Positions 18,401 to 26,679 of a DNA stretch of 38,671 bases are shown here, in pieces. A model generated the notes under the pieces. The model was not told the DNA's origin and ran no database searches. It saw nothing but the letters and a program-made list of their open reading frames with translations. This DNA is from Opitutales bacterium (lineage in GTDB: Bacteria; Verrucomicrobiota; Verrucomicrobiia; Opitutales; Coraliomargaritaceae): the NCBI GenBank assembly GCA_030729385.1, contig JANQXM010000069.1, forward strand, positions 1-38,671. Reading direction: 5' to 3'. Each line of letters opens with the position of its first letter. The stretch's first letter is position 1. A program made the position numbers and the translations under genes.

Positions 18401-19555
18401 TTAAATTGAAATAACTTGAGTGCCAGAATCAGCCGCATCCGACCTCAAGACCTCATGGCTTTCGCAAATCGCCACGAGCAATGCTTGCCAATCTGCTACT
18501 GCTGCATCGTAGCCCGAGCTAATGCGTAAGACTCGGCGCATGGCAGATGAGTCGACCCCCATCGCAGCCAACACATGCGATGCGCCCTCCTTGCCGGTCG
18601 AGCACGCAGAGCCAGCCGACACGTAGAAGCCACGCTTTTCCAACGCACGAATCCAGCGCTCACTCGCAAAGCTAGGCATTATGACCGAAACCGTATTGCA
18701 CAAACAAGCCGCGCCATCGCCAACAACTTGAGCATTCGGTATCGCAGCTTTAAGTCCATTGATGAATTGCTGACGACCCGCTACGCTTAGGTGTCTCCCA
18801 TTGGTGACTTTTAGCGCCTCCAACATTGCCATCACCCCAGCCACGTCCTCAGTGCCAGCGCGACGCCCCTGCTCTTGGGCACCTCCAAATGCGCTCGAAA
18901 ACCCGCAAGCAGTCGCCGGCAAGACGAGGAAGCCCACACCGCGCGGACCACCGAATTTGTGCGCGCACCCGGTCAAATAATCACATGCGCCCAAGCCCTG
19001 CAGTGGCATTTTACCCACCCACTGTGACGCATCGCAGTGAAACGGACGTCCCTCTCGACGGCAGACCTGGGCGATCTCTGCCCAAGGATTCAGCAAGCCG
19101 GTTTCATTATTAGCTGCCATCACTGAAACCGCAGCGAGCGCACCCGTTTTTAGCAATTCTGATAAAGGTCCCACCGCCACCGCGCCCTGCGCATCCAGCG
19201 GCAACCAAGTCACACGATCACCAAAGTAATGCTTCGCCGCTTCAATCACACTCGGGTGCTCGGTCGGGCTCACGCCGACGACACTGCCTTGCGGCAAATG
19301 CTTCGCCCAATGCGCAAAGACTGCGTTATTTCCCTCCGTAGCACCGGAATTAAAAATCAATCGCTCGGGCGCCAACCCCAGCAATTCAGCCATAGCTCCA
19401 CGGGCGGCTTCCAACTGCACATGCACTTGCGCAGCAGCGCGGTAAGGACTGGAGGGGTTGAGCCAACACGCTTCCGCGGCTTGGCTCCAAGTAGCCTGGG
19501 CCTCCGCCAACAGTGGCGTCGTCGCATTGTGATCAAAATAACCTTTCAAGTTCAT
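18401..19555 (-). CDS. Cysteine desulfurase (class V aminotransferase, NifS/IscS family)
   Basis: A PLP enzyme that removes sulfur from cysteine for Fe-S clusters or thiolated tRNA. It has 384 residues. The N-terminus shows YFDHNATTP. The PLP lysine is in GCAHKFGGPRGVGF (about K200), preceded by FHCDASQWVGK. The persulfide-forming Cys lies in SAGSACSTGKEGASHVL (about C318), in the longer-loop arrangement of the NifS/IscS group rather than SufS. I use the ATG at 19555; one codon upstream is a TTG. No iscU or other Fe-S gene is adjacent. It lies 62 bases after the LysM lipoprotein gene and 15 before recF. Confidence 0.9.
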   Translation of the reverse strand: MNLKGYFDHNATTPLLAEAQATWSQAAEACWLNPSSPYRAAAQVHVQLEAARGAMAELLGLAPERLIFNSGATEGNNAVFAHWAKHLPQGSVVGVSPTEHPSVIEAAKHYFGDRVTWLPLDAQGAVAVGPLSELLKTGALAAVSVMAANNETGLLNPWAEIAQVCRREGRPFHCDASQWVGKMPLQGLGACDYLTGCAHKFGGPRGVGFLVLPATACGFSSAFGGAQEQGRRAGTEDVAGVMAMLEALKVTNGRHLSVAGRQQFINGLKAAIPNAQVVGDGAACLCNTVSVIMPSFASERWIRALEKRGFYVSAGSACSTGKEGASHVLAAMGVDSSAMRRVLRISSGYDAAVADWQALLVAICESHEVLRSDAADSGTQVISI

Positions 19556-19617
19556 CAACGCAGCATCGTAGTTATCATCGTGAAAGCGTCAATCGGAGCC
19601 GTAGAGAATCGAATCAC

Positions 19618-20409
19618 TCAAGGAATACGAATCACTTGCCCGACTTTGAGCGCATTCTCACTGCGCAAACGGTCTCGATTTGCTTGATAGATATCAATCC
19701 AACGCGAAGGCGTGCCGTAGTAGCGCGAACTGATCGTGCTCAAAGTATCGCCCGACTGCACGGTATGCGTGCGAGGCACAGACGCTGGATTGGGAGTCGC
19801 GGGCGCTGTCTGGCGAGTCTGTTGCACTTGTGCGGTGGTCGTGCGCTGTTGGGTGGCATTCGCTTGCTGCGTATTTTGCACGGTAGGCACGCTACGGGCC
19901 TGCCCGACCATCGCCTGCAATTGCTGCACACGTGCCTGCGCTGCGACCAAATCACGCTTCAAGCTGTCATTCTCAAGCTTCAGATTCTTTACCAGCTCCA
20001 TTAAATCGATTCGATCCAGCTCACCCTGGTAAGGTTGCGCTGGCAACTGGCGGGCAAACTCTTTTTGCGCGGTCTCAATCAACTGACGCACTTGAGACGC
20101 TTGAGGAGACTGCGGCTTAAACTGCAGGTAGCGGTCAAAATGATAGATCGCACGCACTGGATCTTTCAGCTCATCCAAGTAGATGTAACCTGCCTCAAAA
20201 TGTGACTCGGGCGAATCTCGACGAGCATCGATCACGCGATGAAAGGCACTCAGCGCCTCTTCCATTCGCCCTTCACCCTTATATTTCTGAGCCAACTGAT
20301 ACTGTTTTTCATCCGTCTCGTTCACTAGCTCTACCCCGCTCGGAGCACAGCCGGAAAACAATCCTACCAAAAGAGCGATCATAAGAAAAGCTAGAGACAA
20401 AGACTTCAT
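19618..20409 (-). CDS. LysM-domain lipoprotein with TPR-like and coiled-coil regions
   Basis: A 263-residue envelope protein starting at MKSLSLAFLMIALLVG. The lipobox LFSGC places the lipidated Cys at about residue 21. Residues about 35-105 form TPR-like helices (YQLAQKYKGEGRMEEALSAF, then HFEAGYIYLDE). Residues about 128-160 are a coiled coil, followed by a Gln/Thr-rich linker. A C-terminal LysM domain (about 214-263: HTVQSGDTLSTISSRYYG ... LKVGQVIRIP) is expected to bind peptidoglycan. A longer reading frame extends upstream to 20619 but overlaps rsmE and lacks a signal sequence, so I prefer this start. Likely an outer-membrane-anchored cell-wall-binding protein. Confidence 0.88.
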   Translation of the reverse strand: MKSLSLAFLMIALLVGLFSGCAPSGVELVNETDEKQYQLAQKYKGEGRMEEALSAFHRVIDARRDSPESHFEAGYIYLDELKDPVRAIYHFDRYLQFKPQSPQASQVRQLIETAQKEFARQLPAQPYQGELDRIDLMELVKNLKLENDSLKRDLVAAQARVQQLQAMVGQARSVPTVQNTQQANATQQRTTTAQVQQTRQTAPATPNPASVPRTHTVQSGDTLSTISSRYYGTPSRWIDIYQANRDRLRSENALKVGQVIRIP

Positions 20410-20456
20410 AGAACTGTGTGTTAAATCTGCACTGTTTTCCGTCAACGCTATTCGCT

Positions 20457-21206
20457 TTAAGCCAAGTCCGTGGATGTCTGTTCGCTCCAACAACCAAGCA
20501 CAGACGCCGTCGCCGAAACCGCAGCTACAACCGCCGTTTCTGCACGTAGAACATGCGGTCCAATATGCGCCAACTTCCAACCGTTCTTGCGAAAAACATC
20601 TCGCTCCGTCGGCGACCAACCGCGCTCTGAACCGAGTGCAATCAAGGCACTGCCTGCCGCCTGCGGTAATATTGCGCTCAAGGCGCCCTCTGCTTCATAA
20701 TTGTCCAAGGCAATATTCACATCCGCGCCATAGAGCGCCGAAATAGCCGACTGCAAATCAGCATGCATCGCCACATCCGGCACATGCGTGCCAAAGGACT
20801 GCTCAGTGCCTAAGCGTAAACGATCACGCCACTCATCCGTCGACCACAGACTGCTCTGCGCATACGAAGGCTCGCTCCGCTCGGATTCAAAAAAGTGCAA
20901 AGCCTGCACGCCCATGCTGGCCGCATCGAAAAGAATACGCTTAGCCGTGTGCGGGCGCGGCAGACCAATCAACAAAGTAATCGGTAATGCCGCTGGCGAA
21001 GACTCCGTATTCACTACTTCCAAAACAACCGCACCATCATCTGACAGTTCAGTCACGGACACACGCGCACGCGGTCCGTTTTCAAAACCGACAAACACCA
21101 AAGTGCCAACGACAGCGCGGAACACCTTGCGGATGTGCTGCGCCCGAAGATCCGAACCTTCCAGTCGAATCGTCTCAAAAGGTTTTTCAAATAGAATGAG
21201 ATTCAT
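20457..21206 (-). CDS. rsmE: 16S rRNA (uracil1498-N3)-methyltransferase RsmE
   Basis: RsmE methylates N3 of U1498 in 16S rRNA using S-adenosylmethionine. It has 249 residues, the usual size. An N-terminal PUA-like part (HIRKVFRAVVGTLVFVGFENG) leads to the SPOUT methyltransferase domain. The knot signature is at the C-terminus: ALGSERGWSPTERDVFRKNG then GPHVLRAETAVVAAV. I start at the ATG at 21206 (MNLILFEKPF); the longer frame begins with TTG. It is 50 bases downstream of the helicase gene, in the same direction, and probably in one transcript. Confidence 0.93.
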   Translation of the reverse strand: MNLILFEKPFETIRLEGSDLRAQHIRKVFRAVVGTLVFVGFENGPRARVSVTELSDDGAVVLEVVNTESSPAALPITLLIGLPRPHTAKRILFDAASMGVQALHFFESERSEPSYAQSSLWSTDEWRDRLRLGTEQSFGTHVPDVAMHADLQSAISALYGADVNIALDNYEAEGALSAILPQAAGSALIALGSERGWSPTERDVFRKNGWKLAHIGPHVLRAETAVVAAVSATASVLGCWSEQTSTDLA

Positions 21207-21218
21207 GACGCATGCCAA

Positions 21219-21254
21219 GTATTCTGAACCCTGACTCCCGTATCCTAAATCCTG
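21219..21254. repeat. Short degenerate direct repeat in the rhlE-rsmE gap
   Basis: Two 15-nt units, GTATTCTGAACCCTG (21219-21233) and GTATCCTAAATCCTG (21240-21254), match at 12 of 15 positions and are spaced 21 bases apart. This fills most of the 50-base gap between the two genes. Such CCTGAATC-type runs may be part of a dispersed intergenic repeat family, but only one cluster is in this window. Confidence 0.4.
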
Positions 21255-21256
21255 AA

Positions 21257-22471
21257 TTAACGGCGGCGACCGAAGCGACTAGAAGCCGAATTACGCTTAC
21301 GGCGAACTGGCTTGGCTGCTTCACCGGTGCGGATCACTGGCTCGTAGAAATAGTTAAAGTTCTCAAGCTTACGCTGCGGAATGGTTTGATCGATAAATTT
21401 CTCAATCGCATCGAGTTTCGCCTGCTCGTCTGGTGCGACGATCGTGGCGGCATCGCCCTCGCGCTGCGCACGACCTGTCCGACCGATACGGTGAACATAG
21501 TCTTCCGCATGCTCAGGCACATCGTAATTAATGACGTGCGTCACATTCGCGATATCGAGACCACGCGACGCAATGTCTGTAGCAACGAGGATTTTGATTT
21601 CACCCTTCTTAAACTGGTCCAGCGCTTTCGTGCGCGCCTTCTGAGGGAGGTTCGAGTGCATTGCCGCGCAACTGTAGTCACGCTCTTGCAACCAACGGGC
21701 GATACGGTCCGCGCCCACTTTCATGCGGCAGAAAATAATCATGCTGTCGATTTCCATCATCTCAATCAAAGCGATCAAGAGGTCGAATTTCTGCATTGCA
21801 CCGACTGGATACACCTCGTGTTTCACAGTCTCCGCAGGAGTCAGTTTAATACCGATAGTGACTTCAGCGGGATCTTTCAGGCTCTTAGAAACCAAGCGTT
21901 TGATATCTTCCGAAACGGTTGCCGAGAAAAGCAATGTCTGACGGTTTGCACCACATAACTTAATGATACGCTGCACATCGTCGATGAAGCCCATGTCGAG
22001 CATACGGTCGACTTCATCCAACACAAGCACCTCAATCGAGCGCAGGTCAAAATTCTTCTGTTGCAAGTGATCGAGCAAACGACCCGGCGTCGCAATCACG
22101 ACATCGGCACCTGCTTTAATCTCTTCGATCTGTTTACCGTAGCCAACACCACCGTGAATAAGGCAGCACTTCGGCGCACAATATTTGCCGTAGGAAGCAA
22201 ACTGATCTTCCACTTGAGCCGCTAGCTCGCGTGTCGGTCCCAAAATAAGGCAGCGCGGCGCGGCGCCCTCTTTATGCCCGCCCAAACGGTGTAGAATCGG
22301 TAGCGCGTAGGCTGCCGTTTTTCCCGTGCCGGTTTGAGCAGAGCCGATGACATCGCGGCCATCGAGGATAAATGGGATTGCTCCCGCTTGAATAGGTGTC
22401 GGTGTAGTAAAACCGAATTCGTCAATAGACTTAAGGATAGACTCATCGAGTCCGAGTTCGTGAAACGTCAT
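21257..22471 (-). CDS. rhlE: DEAD-box RNA helicase, RhlE-like
   Basis: A 404-residue ATP-dependent RNA helicase. The Q-motif region FTTPTPIQ lies at 21-28 and Walker A AQTGTGKT at 45-52. Motif II reads LDEVDRMLDMGF (DEVD at 152-155 instead of DEAD), SAT is at 183-185, and motif VI is HRIGRTGRAQREG. The tail is short and basic (KPVRRKRNSASSRFGRRR), typical of RhlE-like RNA-binding tails. It is the first gene of the minus-strand run toward rsmE and is divergent from the gene at 22702 across a 230-base spacer. The DEVD substitution is conservative; catalytic D152, E153 and D155 remain. Confidence 0.92.
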   Translation of the reverse strand: MTFHELGLDESILKSIDEFGFTTPTPIQAGAIPFILDGRDVIGSAQTGTGKTAAYALPILHRLGGHKEGAAPRCLILGPTRELAAQVEDQFASYGKYCAPKCCLIHGGVGYGKQIEEIKAGADVVIATPGRLLDHLQQKNFDLRSIEVLVLDEVDRMLDMGFIDDVQRIIKLCGANRQTLLFSATVSEDIKRLVSKSLKDPAEVTIGIKLTPAETVKHEVYPVGAMQKFDLLIALIEMMEIDSMIIFCRMKVGADRIARWLQERDYSCAAMHSNLPQKARTKALDQFKKGEIKILVATDIASRGLDIANVTHVINYDVPEHAEDYVHRIGRTGRAQREGDAATIVAPDEQAKLDAIEKFIDQTIPQRKLENFNYFYEPVIRTGEAAKPVRRKRNSASSRFGRRR

Positions 22472-22701
22472 GTTAGCTGTGGGTGAAATGCCCGGCCAAC
22501 TTTCGCATCCGGGTTCAATTTAGAAAGAAGGGAGGCTGCCCGCATTTCTTTGAAGATCAAGGAGAAAGGCAGCTAAACCCCGAGATTGTAAACTTAAAAT
22601 GCATTTCTCAGCCGACATAAACACCTTAAAACGCCAAAACCTAACTTATTTATAAATTGAAAAATTAGCCGGTAGACATATTCCTTTTATTCACATAAAC
22701 A

Positions 22702-24189
22702 ATGCTCATGAAACATACCCTAAAGAAAATCATATTCAGCCTGACAGCCCTATTTCCACTTCTCGCGCAGGCAGGCTCATTCGAAGCAGTTTCAAAGCAT
22801 CTCGATACTGATGGCTCATTGATCGCATATATCGATTTCGAAGGCGACGGTGCTGAGATCAGCACGAAATTTAACTCCATCTACCAAAAACTCTTAGAGG
22901 GCGGAGGCTCAATTCCACCGATACCTGTAGATTTCGACCTGCTTTTTGAAAACCTTGGCTTCAGTTCCATACAAGGAATGGGGCTCAGCTCAAAGCAACT
23001 CTCAGCCGATCTTCACCTGAATCGCTATGTGGTCGAAACGAATGGCGCACCTGCCGGACTCTTCAGCCTATACGGCAACAGCGGCGCTGAGCCGCAAGCT
23101 TTCACCGCTGCAGCCATGGTCCCAGCAGATGCCACTATCGCGGGCTGCGGTCCCGTCGACCTGAACGACCTAGTGACGACTGTTCGCACCATAATGGTGC
23201 AATTCATGGGACCAATGGGTGAAGGAATGGCAGATCAATATTTGATGATGCCGATCCCCGAATCTGAGGTGACCGCCAATGATGTTATCGCTGGGCTCAG
23301 CGGTCGCTGGGACTATGCATACAAAATGGATATGGCTGACATGGAGGCACCAAAAATCGAATTCTGGGTGCAAATCAGTGGCAGCGGGGAACTCGTCAGC
23401 AAGCTGAAATCTCTCGGCGAAAGCATGTCGATTGTATTCACAGAGGAAGCCAACGGTGAACTGATCGCTGATTTCTCCCCGATGGTAGGCGAAGACGCTC
23501 CATTCGGATTTTTCATCAAGAACACCACAAACGGCGATCTGGTGATTTACTCGGACCCGAACTGGGGCGGCTCTACAGAAGGCTCTCTACTTAAAGACGA
23601 TCCAAAATTTATAAATCTAACCAAGAATTTGCCCGCGAAAGCACTTTGGTTTTCCTACTCTGGCGGCTTTGATATACTCGATACAATGAGCGAGGCAATG
23701 GAAGGTGACGAAACGATGGCACCCTACCTCGCCGCGATAATGGAAGCTGCTGATTACCTCGTAGGCGATTTCTACGAACCAGCCGCAGCCGCAGCTTACT
23801 ACGATGGTGACATGTTAATCTCCGAACAATACGCAGGCTACTCGACGAAGCAGCTTGCAATGCTCGTGCCTACGATGTTCGCCGCTTACCCCGCCATGGC
23901 ATTTTACGGATTCCAACAAGTAACATCTAGCATGATGGATTTGGAAATGGATTCTGAAGAAGCGGTGGTCACCAATAATTTGCGCCAAATCTCAGCAGCA
24001 GCCGACCAATACTTCCTCGAAGAAGGAAAAACTTCTGTAACCATCGAAGAGCTAGTCGGTCCGGATAAATACATTCGGGAGCTAATCCCCGTCGCAGGGG
24101 AAAGCTACGAAGGCATGATCATCACAATGGAAATGGATGAAATCAGCGTGACCCTAGAAAGCGGACAAGTCGTCTCGCTTCCTCGCTAA
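22702..24189 (+). CDS. Exported protein of unknown function with a pseudopilin-like C-terminal tail
   Basis: 495 residues starting MLMKHTLKK (an ATG two codons on, at 22708, is equally possible). The signal peptide is about 1-24 (FSLTALFPLLAQAG). The large middle part is acidic and alpha/beta; I do not recognise it with certainty. A hydrophobic segment lies at about 384-406 (LAMLVPTMFAAYPAMAF). The tail from about 415 reads NNLRQISAAADQYFLEEGK, ELVGPDKYIREL and VAGESYEG, which closely resembles the post-helix part of GspG/PilA-type pseudopilins in Verrucomicrobiota. No prepilin cleavage motif precedes it. It is a monocistronic gene with a strong terminator after it. Confidence 0.8.
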   Translation: MLMKHTLKKIIFSLTALFPLLAQAGSFEAVSKHLDTDGSLIAYIDFEGDGAEISTKFNSIYQKLLEGGGSIPPIPVDFDLLFENLGFSSIQGMGLSSKQLSADLHLNRYVVETNGAPAGLFSLYGNSGAEPQAFTAAAMVPADATIAGCGPVDLNDLVTTVRTIMVQFMGPMGEGMADQYLMMPIPESEVTANDVIAGLSGRWDYAYKMDMADMEAPKIEFWVQISGSGELVSKLKSLGESMSIVFTEEANGELIADFSPMVGEDAPFGFFIKNTTNGDLVIYSDPNWGGSTEGSLLKDDPKFINLTKNLPAKALWFSYSGGFDILDTMSEAMEGDETMAPYLAAIMEAADYLVGDFYEPAAAAAYYDGDMLISEQYAGYSTKQLAMLVPTMFAAYPAMAFYGFQQVTSSMMDLEMDSEEAVVTNNLRQISAAADQYFLEEGKTSVTIEELVGPDKYIRELIPVAGESYEGMIITMEMDEISVTLESGQVVSLPR

Positions 24190-24211
24190 AACAGGCAACC
24201 ACTTTCACATC

Positions 24212-24241
24212 AAGGCGACGCGATCTAACGTCGCCTTTTTT
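24212..24241 (+). terminator. Rho-independent terminator after the 495-residue protein gene
   Basis: A perfect 9-bp stem, AAGGCGACG (24212-24220) with CGTCGCCTT (24229-24237), around an 8-nt loop and followed by a T run. It is 22 bases after the stop codon. Confidence 0.92.
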
Positions 24242-24300
24242 GTCGTCCAGCAAAAGCAACGGCTTGCACCCAAGAACAGACTCGCATAGATTCTCTGCAA

Positions 24301-25167
24301 ATGGGTTCCACATATCGAGGCCGCATCGCACCGACGCCGACGGGGTATTTACACCTCGGCCACGCGCGGACGTTTTGGATCGCGATGGAGCGAGCGCGTG
24401 AAGCTGGCGGACAACTCATTTACCGCGACGAAGACCTCGACCCTCAACGCTGTAAGCCTGATTTCAGCGACGGTGCGATTGAAGACCTGCGCTGGTTTGG
24501 TTGCGACTGGCATGAAGGTCCGGATCGCGGCGGTCCGACCGGCCCCTACAAACAGAGTGAACGCCAAGACATGTTTCTCGATGCGTGGAAACACTTAAAG
24601 TCGGCAGGTTTTATTTATCCCTGCAACAAATCACGTAAAGATGTCGCCCATGCGACTCAAGCGCCGCATATGGACGATGACGGCGCGGAACAGATTTATC
24701 CCGAAAACTGGCGTCCTCCGATCGGCACGGGTAAACATGCACATAGCCCTGGCGATACCAACTGGCGCTTTCGAGTGCCGGACTACCTGAAGGTCGATTT
24801 CGACGACGGTCGTCTCGGACCTTGCTCTTTTGAATGTCTGCGCGACTTTGGCGACTTTCTCGTTTGGCGACGCGATGGCGTGCCCGCCTATGAACTTGCC
24901 GTCGTGGTAGACGATGCCGCCATGAAGATTTCTGAGGTCGTGCGCGGCGAAGACCTACTCATCTCTACCGCTCGCCAACTGCTCATTTACAAAGCCCTCG
25001 GCCTACAGCCACCAGAGTTTTACCACACGCCTCTGCTCTGCGACACCAGCGGCCAACGGCTCGCTAAGCGCAACCGCTCACTCAGTTTACGAGAACTCAG
25101 AGAAGCCGGTCATGAACCGGAAGCGCTACGCCAATCCGAAGACTGGTGGTCCGGCCTAGATGATTAA
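24301..25167 (+). CDS. gluQ: Glutamyl-Q tRNA(Asp) synthetase
   Basis: A 288-residue truncated glutamyl-tRNA synthetase paralogue lacking the anticodon-binding domain. The family attaches glutamate to queuosine at position 34 of tRNA-Asp. The class I signature is PTPTGYLHLGHA (HLGH at 18-21). RDEDLDPQR and the degenerate KMSKS-like RLAKRNRS near the C-terminus are also typical. The zinc-site pattern of E. coli GluQ-RS (PCxC...Y...C) reads YPCNKSRKD ... YPENWR here, so two of the three Cys ligands are missing. queA, a queuosine biosynthesis gene, is 8 kb to the right, consistent with queuosine being made in this organism. Confidence 0.92.
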   Translation: MGSTYRGRIAPTPTGYLHLGHARTFWIAMERAREAGGQLIYRDEDLDPQRCKPDFSDGAIEDLRWFGCDWHEGPDRGGPTGPYKQSERQDMFLDAWKHLKSAGFIYPCNKSRKDVAHATQAPHMDDDGAEQIYPENWRPPIGTGKHAHSPGDTNWRFRVPDYLKVDFDDGRLGPCSFECLRDFGDFLVWRRDGVPAYELAVVVDDAAMKISEVVRGEDLLISTARQLLIYKALGLQPPEFYHTPLLCDTSGQRLAKRNRSLSLRELREAGHEPEALRQSEDWWSGLDD

Positions 25168-25220
25168 GCCACCCGCGCTTTGAGCTTTTCAGGGACGGCA
25201 ATTACTCACAGCCTATCGCT

Positions 25221-26042
25221 ATGGAAGAAGAACTACAGCAGCTAGAGGAACTTAAAAATAAACTGATCCTTTATTTCGTGGAAAATGGAATGCGACTACT
25301 GATGGCTATTCTGATATTGGTCATCGGCTTCTGGGTCGCGAAACGAGTCGCCAACCTGATCCTCAATATCTGTAAAAAGAAGGAGCTAGACCCCACCCTC
25401 GCGCGCTTCTTCGCTGGGTTCAGTAAGATTGTGATCATCGTGTTTGCGCTCATCATGGCGCTCAGCAAGGCAAACATAGAAATCACTCCTTTCATCGCCC
25501 TGTTAGGTGCCAGCGCCTTCGGCCTCAGTTTAGCCGTGCAAGGCCCCATCTCGAACTATGGCGCCGGCATCGTGCTCATTGTCACACGTCCTTTCGTCGT
25601 AGGCGACACACTCACACTCAATGACCTTTGCGGCACAGTCGACAGCGTTAACCTAGGTAACACTCAGTTAATCAACGAAGACGAAGAGCGTATCACCATT
25701 CCAAATCGAAAGGTTCTGGGCGAAATCTTCACCAATTCCTACGAGCACAAAATCGTAGAAGCAGTCGTCGGCATCGACTACAGTGCCGATCCGGAAAATG
25801 CGATCGAGTGCATCACCACTGCGATCCAAAAGGTCGAAGGCATTGCCACCAAACGCGCACCTGACGTCGGCATCGAAGACTTTGGCGACTCCTCGATCAA
25901 TATCGGCTACCGCGTTTGGGTGCCGACCAATGCCTACCACCGCACTCGCTATAAAATAAATATGGCAGTCTTTCGCGCACTCGAAGAAGCGCAGATCACC
26001 ATCCCGTTCCCGCAGCGCGATGTGCACCTGATCCAAAAGTAG
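25221..26042 (+). CDS. mscS: Small-conductance mechanosensitive channel, MscS family
   Basis: A 273-residue channel that releases solutes on osmotic downshock. Three membrane helices are visible: about 20-44 (RLLMAILILVIGFWVAKRVA), 64-85 (FSKIVIIVFALIMALSK), and the pore helix TM3 about 89-125 with the Ala/Gly pattern ALLGASAFGLSLAVQGPISN. The beta domain starts RPFVVGDTL and includes ITIPNRKVLGE; the C-terminal alpha/beta cage domain ends IPFPQRDVHL, the normal MscS end. Length equals minimal MscS proteins. It is 53 bases after gluQ and converges on the LysE-like gene. Confidence 0.94.
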   Translation: MEEELQQLEELKNKLILYFVENGMRLLMAILILVIGFWVAKRVANLILNICKKKELDPTLARFFAGFSKIVIIVFALIMALSKANIEITPFIALLGASAFGLSLAVQGPISNYGAGIVLIVTRPFVVGDTLTLNDLCGTVDSVNLGNTQLINEDEERITIPNRKVLGEIFTNSYEHKIVEAVVGIDYSADPENAIECITTAIQKVEGIATKRAPDVGIEDFGDSSINIGYRVWVPTNAYHRTRYKINMAVFRALEEAQITIPFPQRDVHLIQK

Positions 26043-26060
26043 TCAGCCGTTTACGGCTTG

Positions 26061-26678
26061 CTAAAATCCCAGTAAGATCGACACGAACGCCAAAAAGCAG
26101 CTCAAGGCCGCGCAAAATGGGCGGATCTTATTGAGTGATTTAATCGTAATTGGATACGGCACTCGCTTGGCAAAACAAACAGACAGGAAAGTGAATTGCC
26201 CCCACCACCAACTCACACCAATCAACGCGCCCAAAGCAACCGAAGGCACCACCGCCCAGCTCGGAGTGTGATTAATATAAACACCTGTTGCCAGCAAGAT
26301 GGCCATGGCTGCGGGTAAACGCATCGGCATCGCAAACGACTGACTCAATGCCTGGCGAAACAAGGACATCGCTGACGGCAGCGTTTTGACATCATCCAAT
26401 TGTTCGACGCGCTTGGTCCGGAAAAATTTAAAGCCCAAGAAAAGCAATACAAAAGCCGCAAATAGATGCATCCCTGGTCGTATAAAAACCAGATAACGAG
26501 CCATCATCATTAAACCGGGGATCGCTACTAGCATCCAGAGCAACTGCGAAAACCAAAACGCGAAGCCAACCGCTAGCACCTGCCGCGCGTTTCCGCACAC
26601 CCCCACTTTCACTAACCACACCGTCCCGGGAAATAGCGTGAGTGACAAAATAAAACCTGCCGTGATACCTTCGATCAT
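26061..26678 (-). CDS. LysE/RhtB-like membrane exporter
   Basis: About 205 residues with 5-6 predicted membrane helices. The N-terminal GITAGFILSLTLFPGTVWLV resembles the LysE/RhtB superfamily start (GxxxGxxxxxxPGP), and VCGNARQVLAVGFAFWFSQL fits the first loop and TM2. I place the start at the ATG at 26678, one base after the TAA of the upstream gene (TAAGATG); a longer frame from 26729 would overlap that gene by 50 bases. The tight spacing means translational coupling. The substrate is unknown: the family covers amino-acid exporters and relatives, and the partner gene hints at metal handling (inference). Confidence 0.65.
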   Translation of the reverse strand: MIEGITAGFILSLTLFPGTVWLVKVGVCGNARQVLAVGFAFWFSQLLWMLVAIPGLMMMARYLVFIRPGMHLFAAFVLLFLGFKFFRTKRVEQLDDVKTLPSAMSLFRQALSQSFAMPMRLPAAMAILLATGVYINHTPSWAVVPSVALGALIGVSWWWGQFTFLSVCFAKRVPYPITIKSLNKIRPFCAALSCFLAFVSILLGF

Positions 26679-26679
26679 C

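Noticed and set aside
20410-20619. N-terminal extension of the LysM lipoprotein up to 20619
   Set aside because: It overlaps the end of rsmE and would hide the lipoprotein signal peptide that begins at 20409.
26045-26058. Small hairpin AGCCG/CGGCT between the convergent mscS and LysE-like genes as a bidirectional terminator
   Set aside because: The stem is only 5-6 bp and there is no T-tract on either side.
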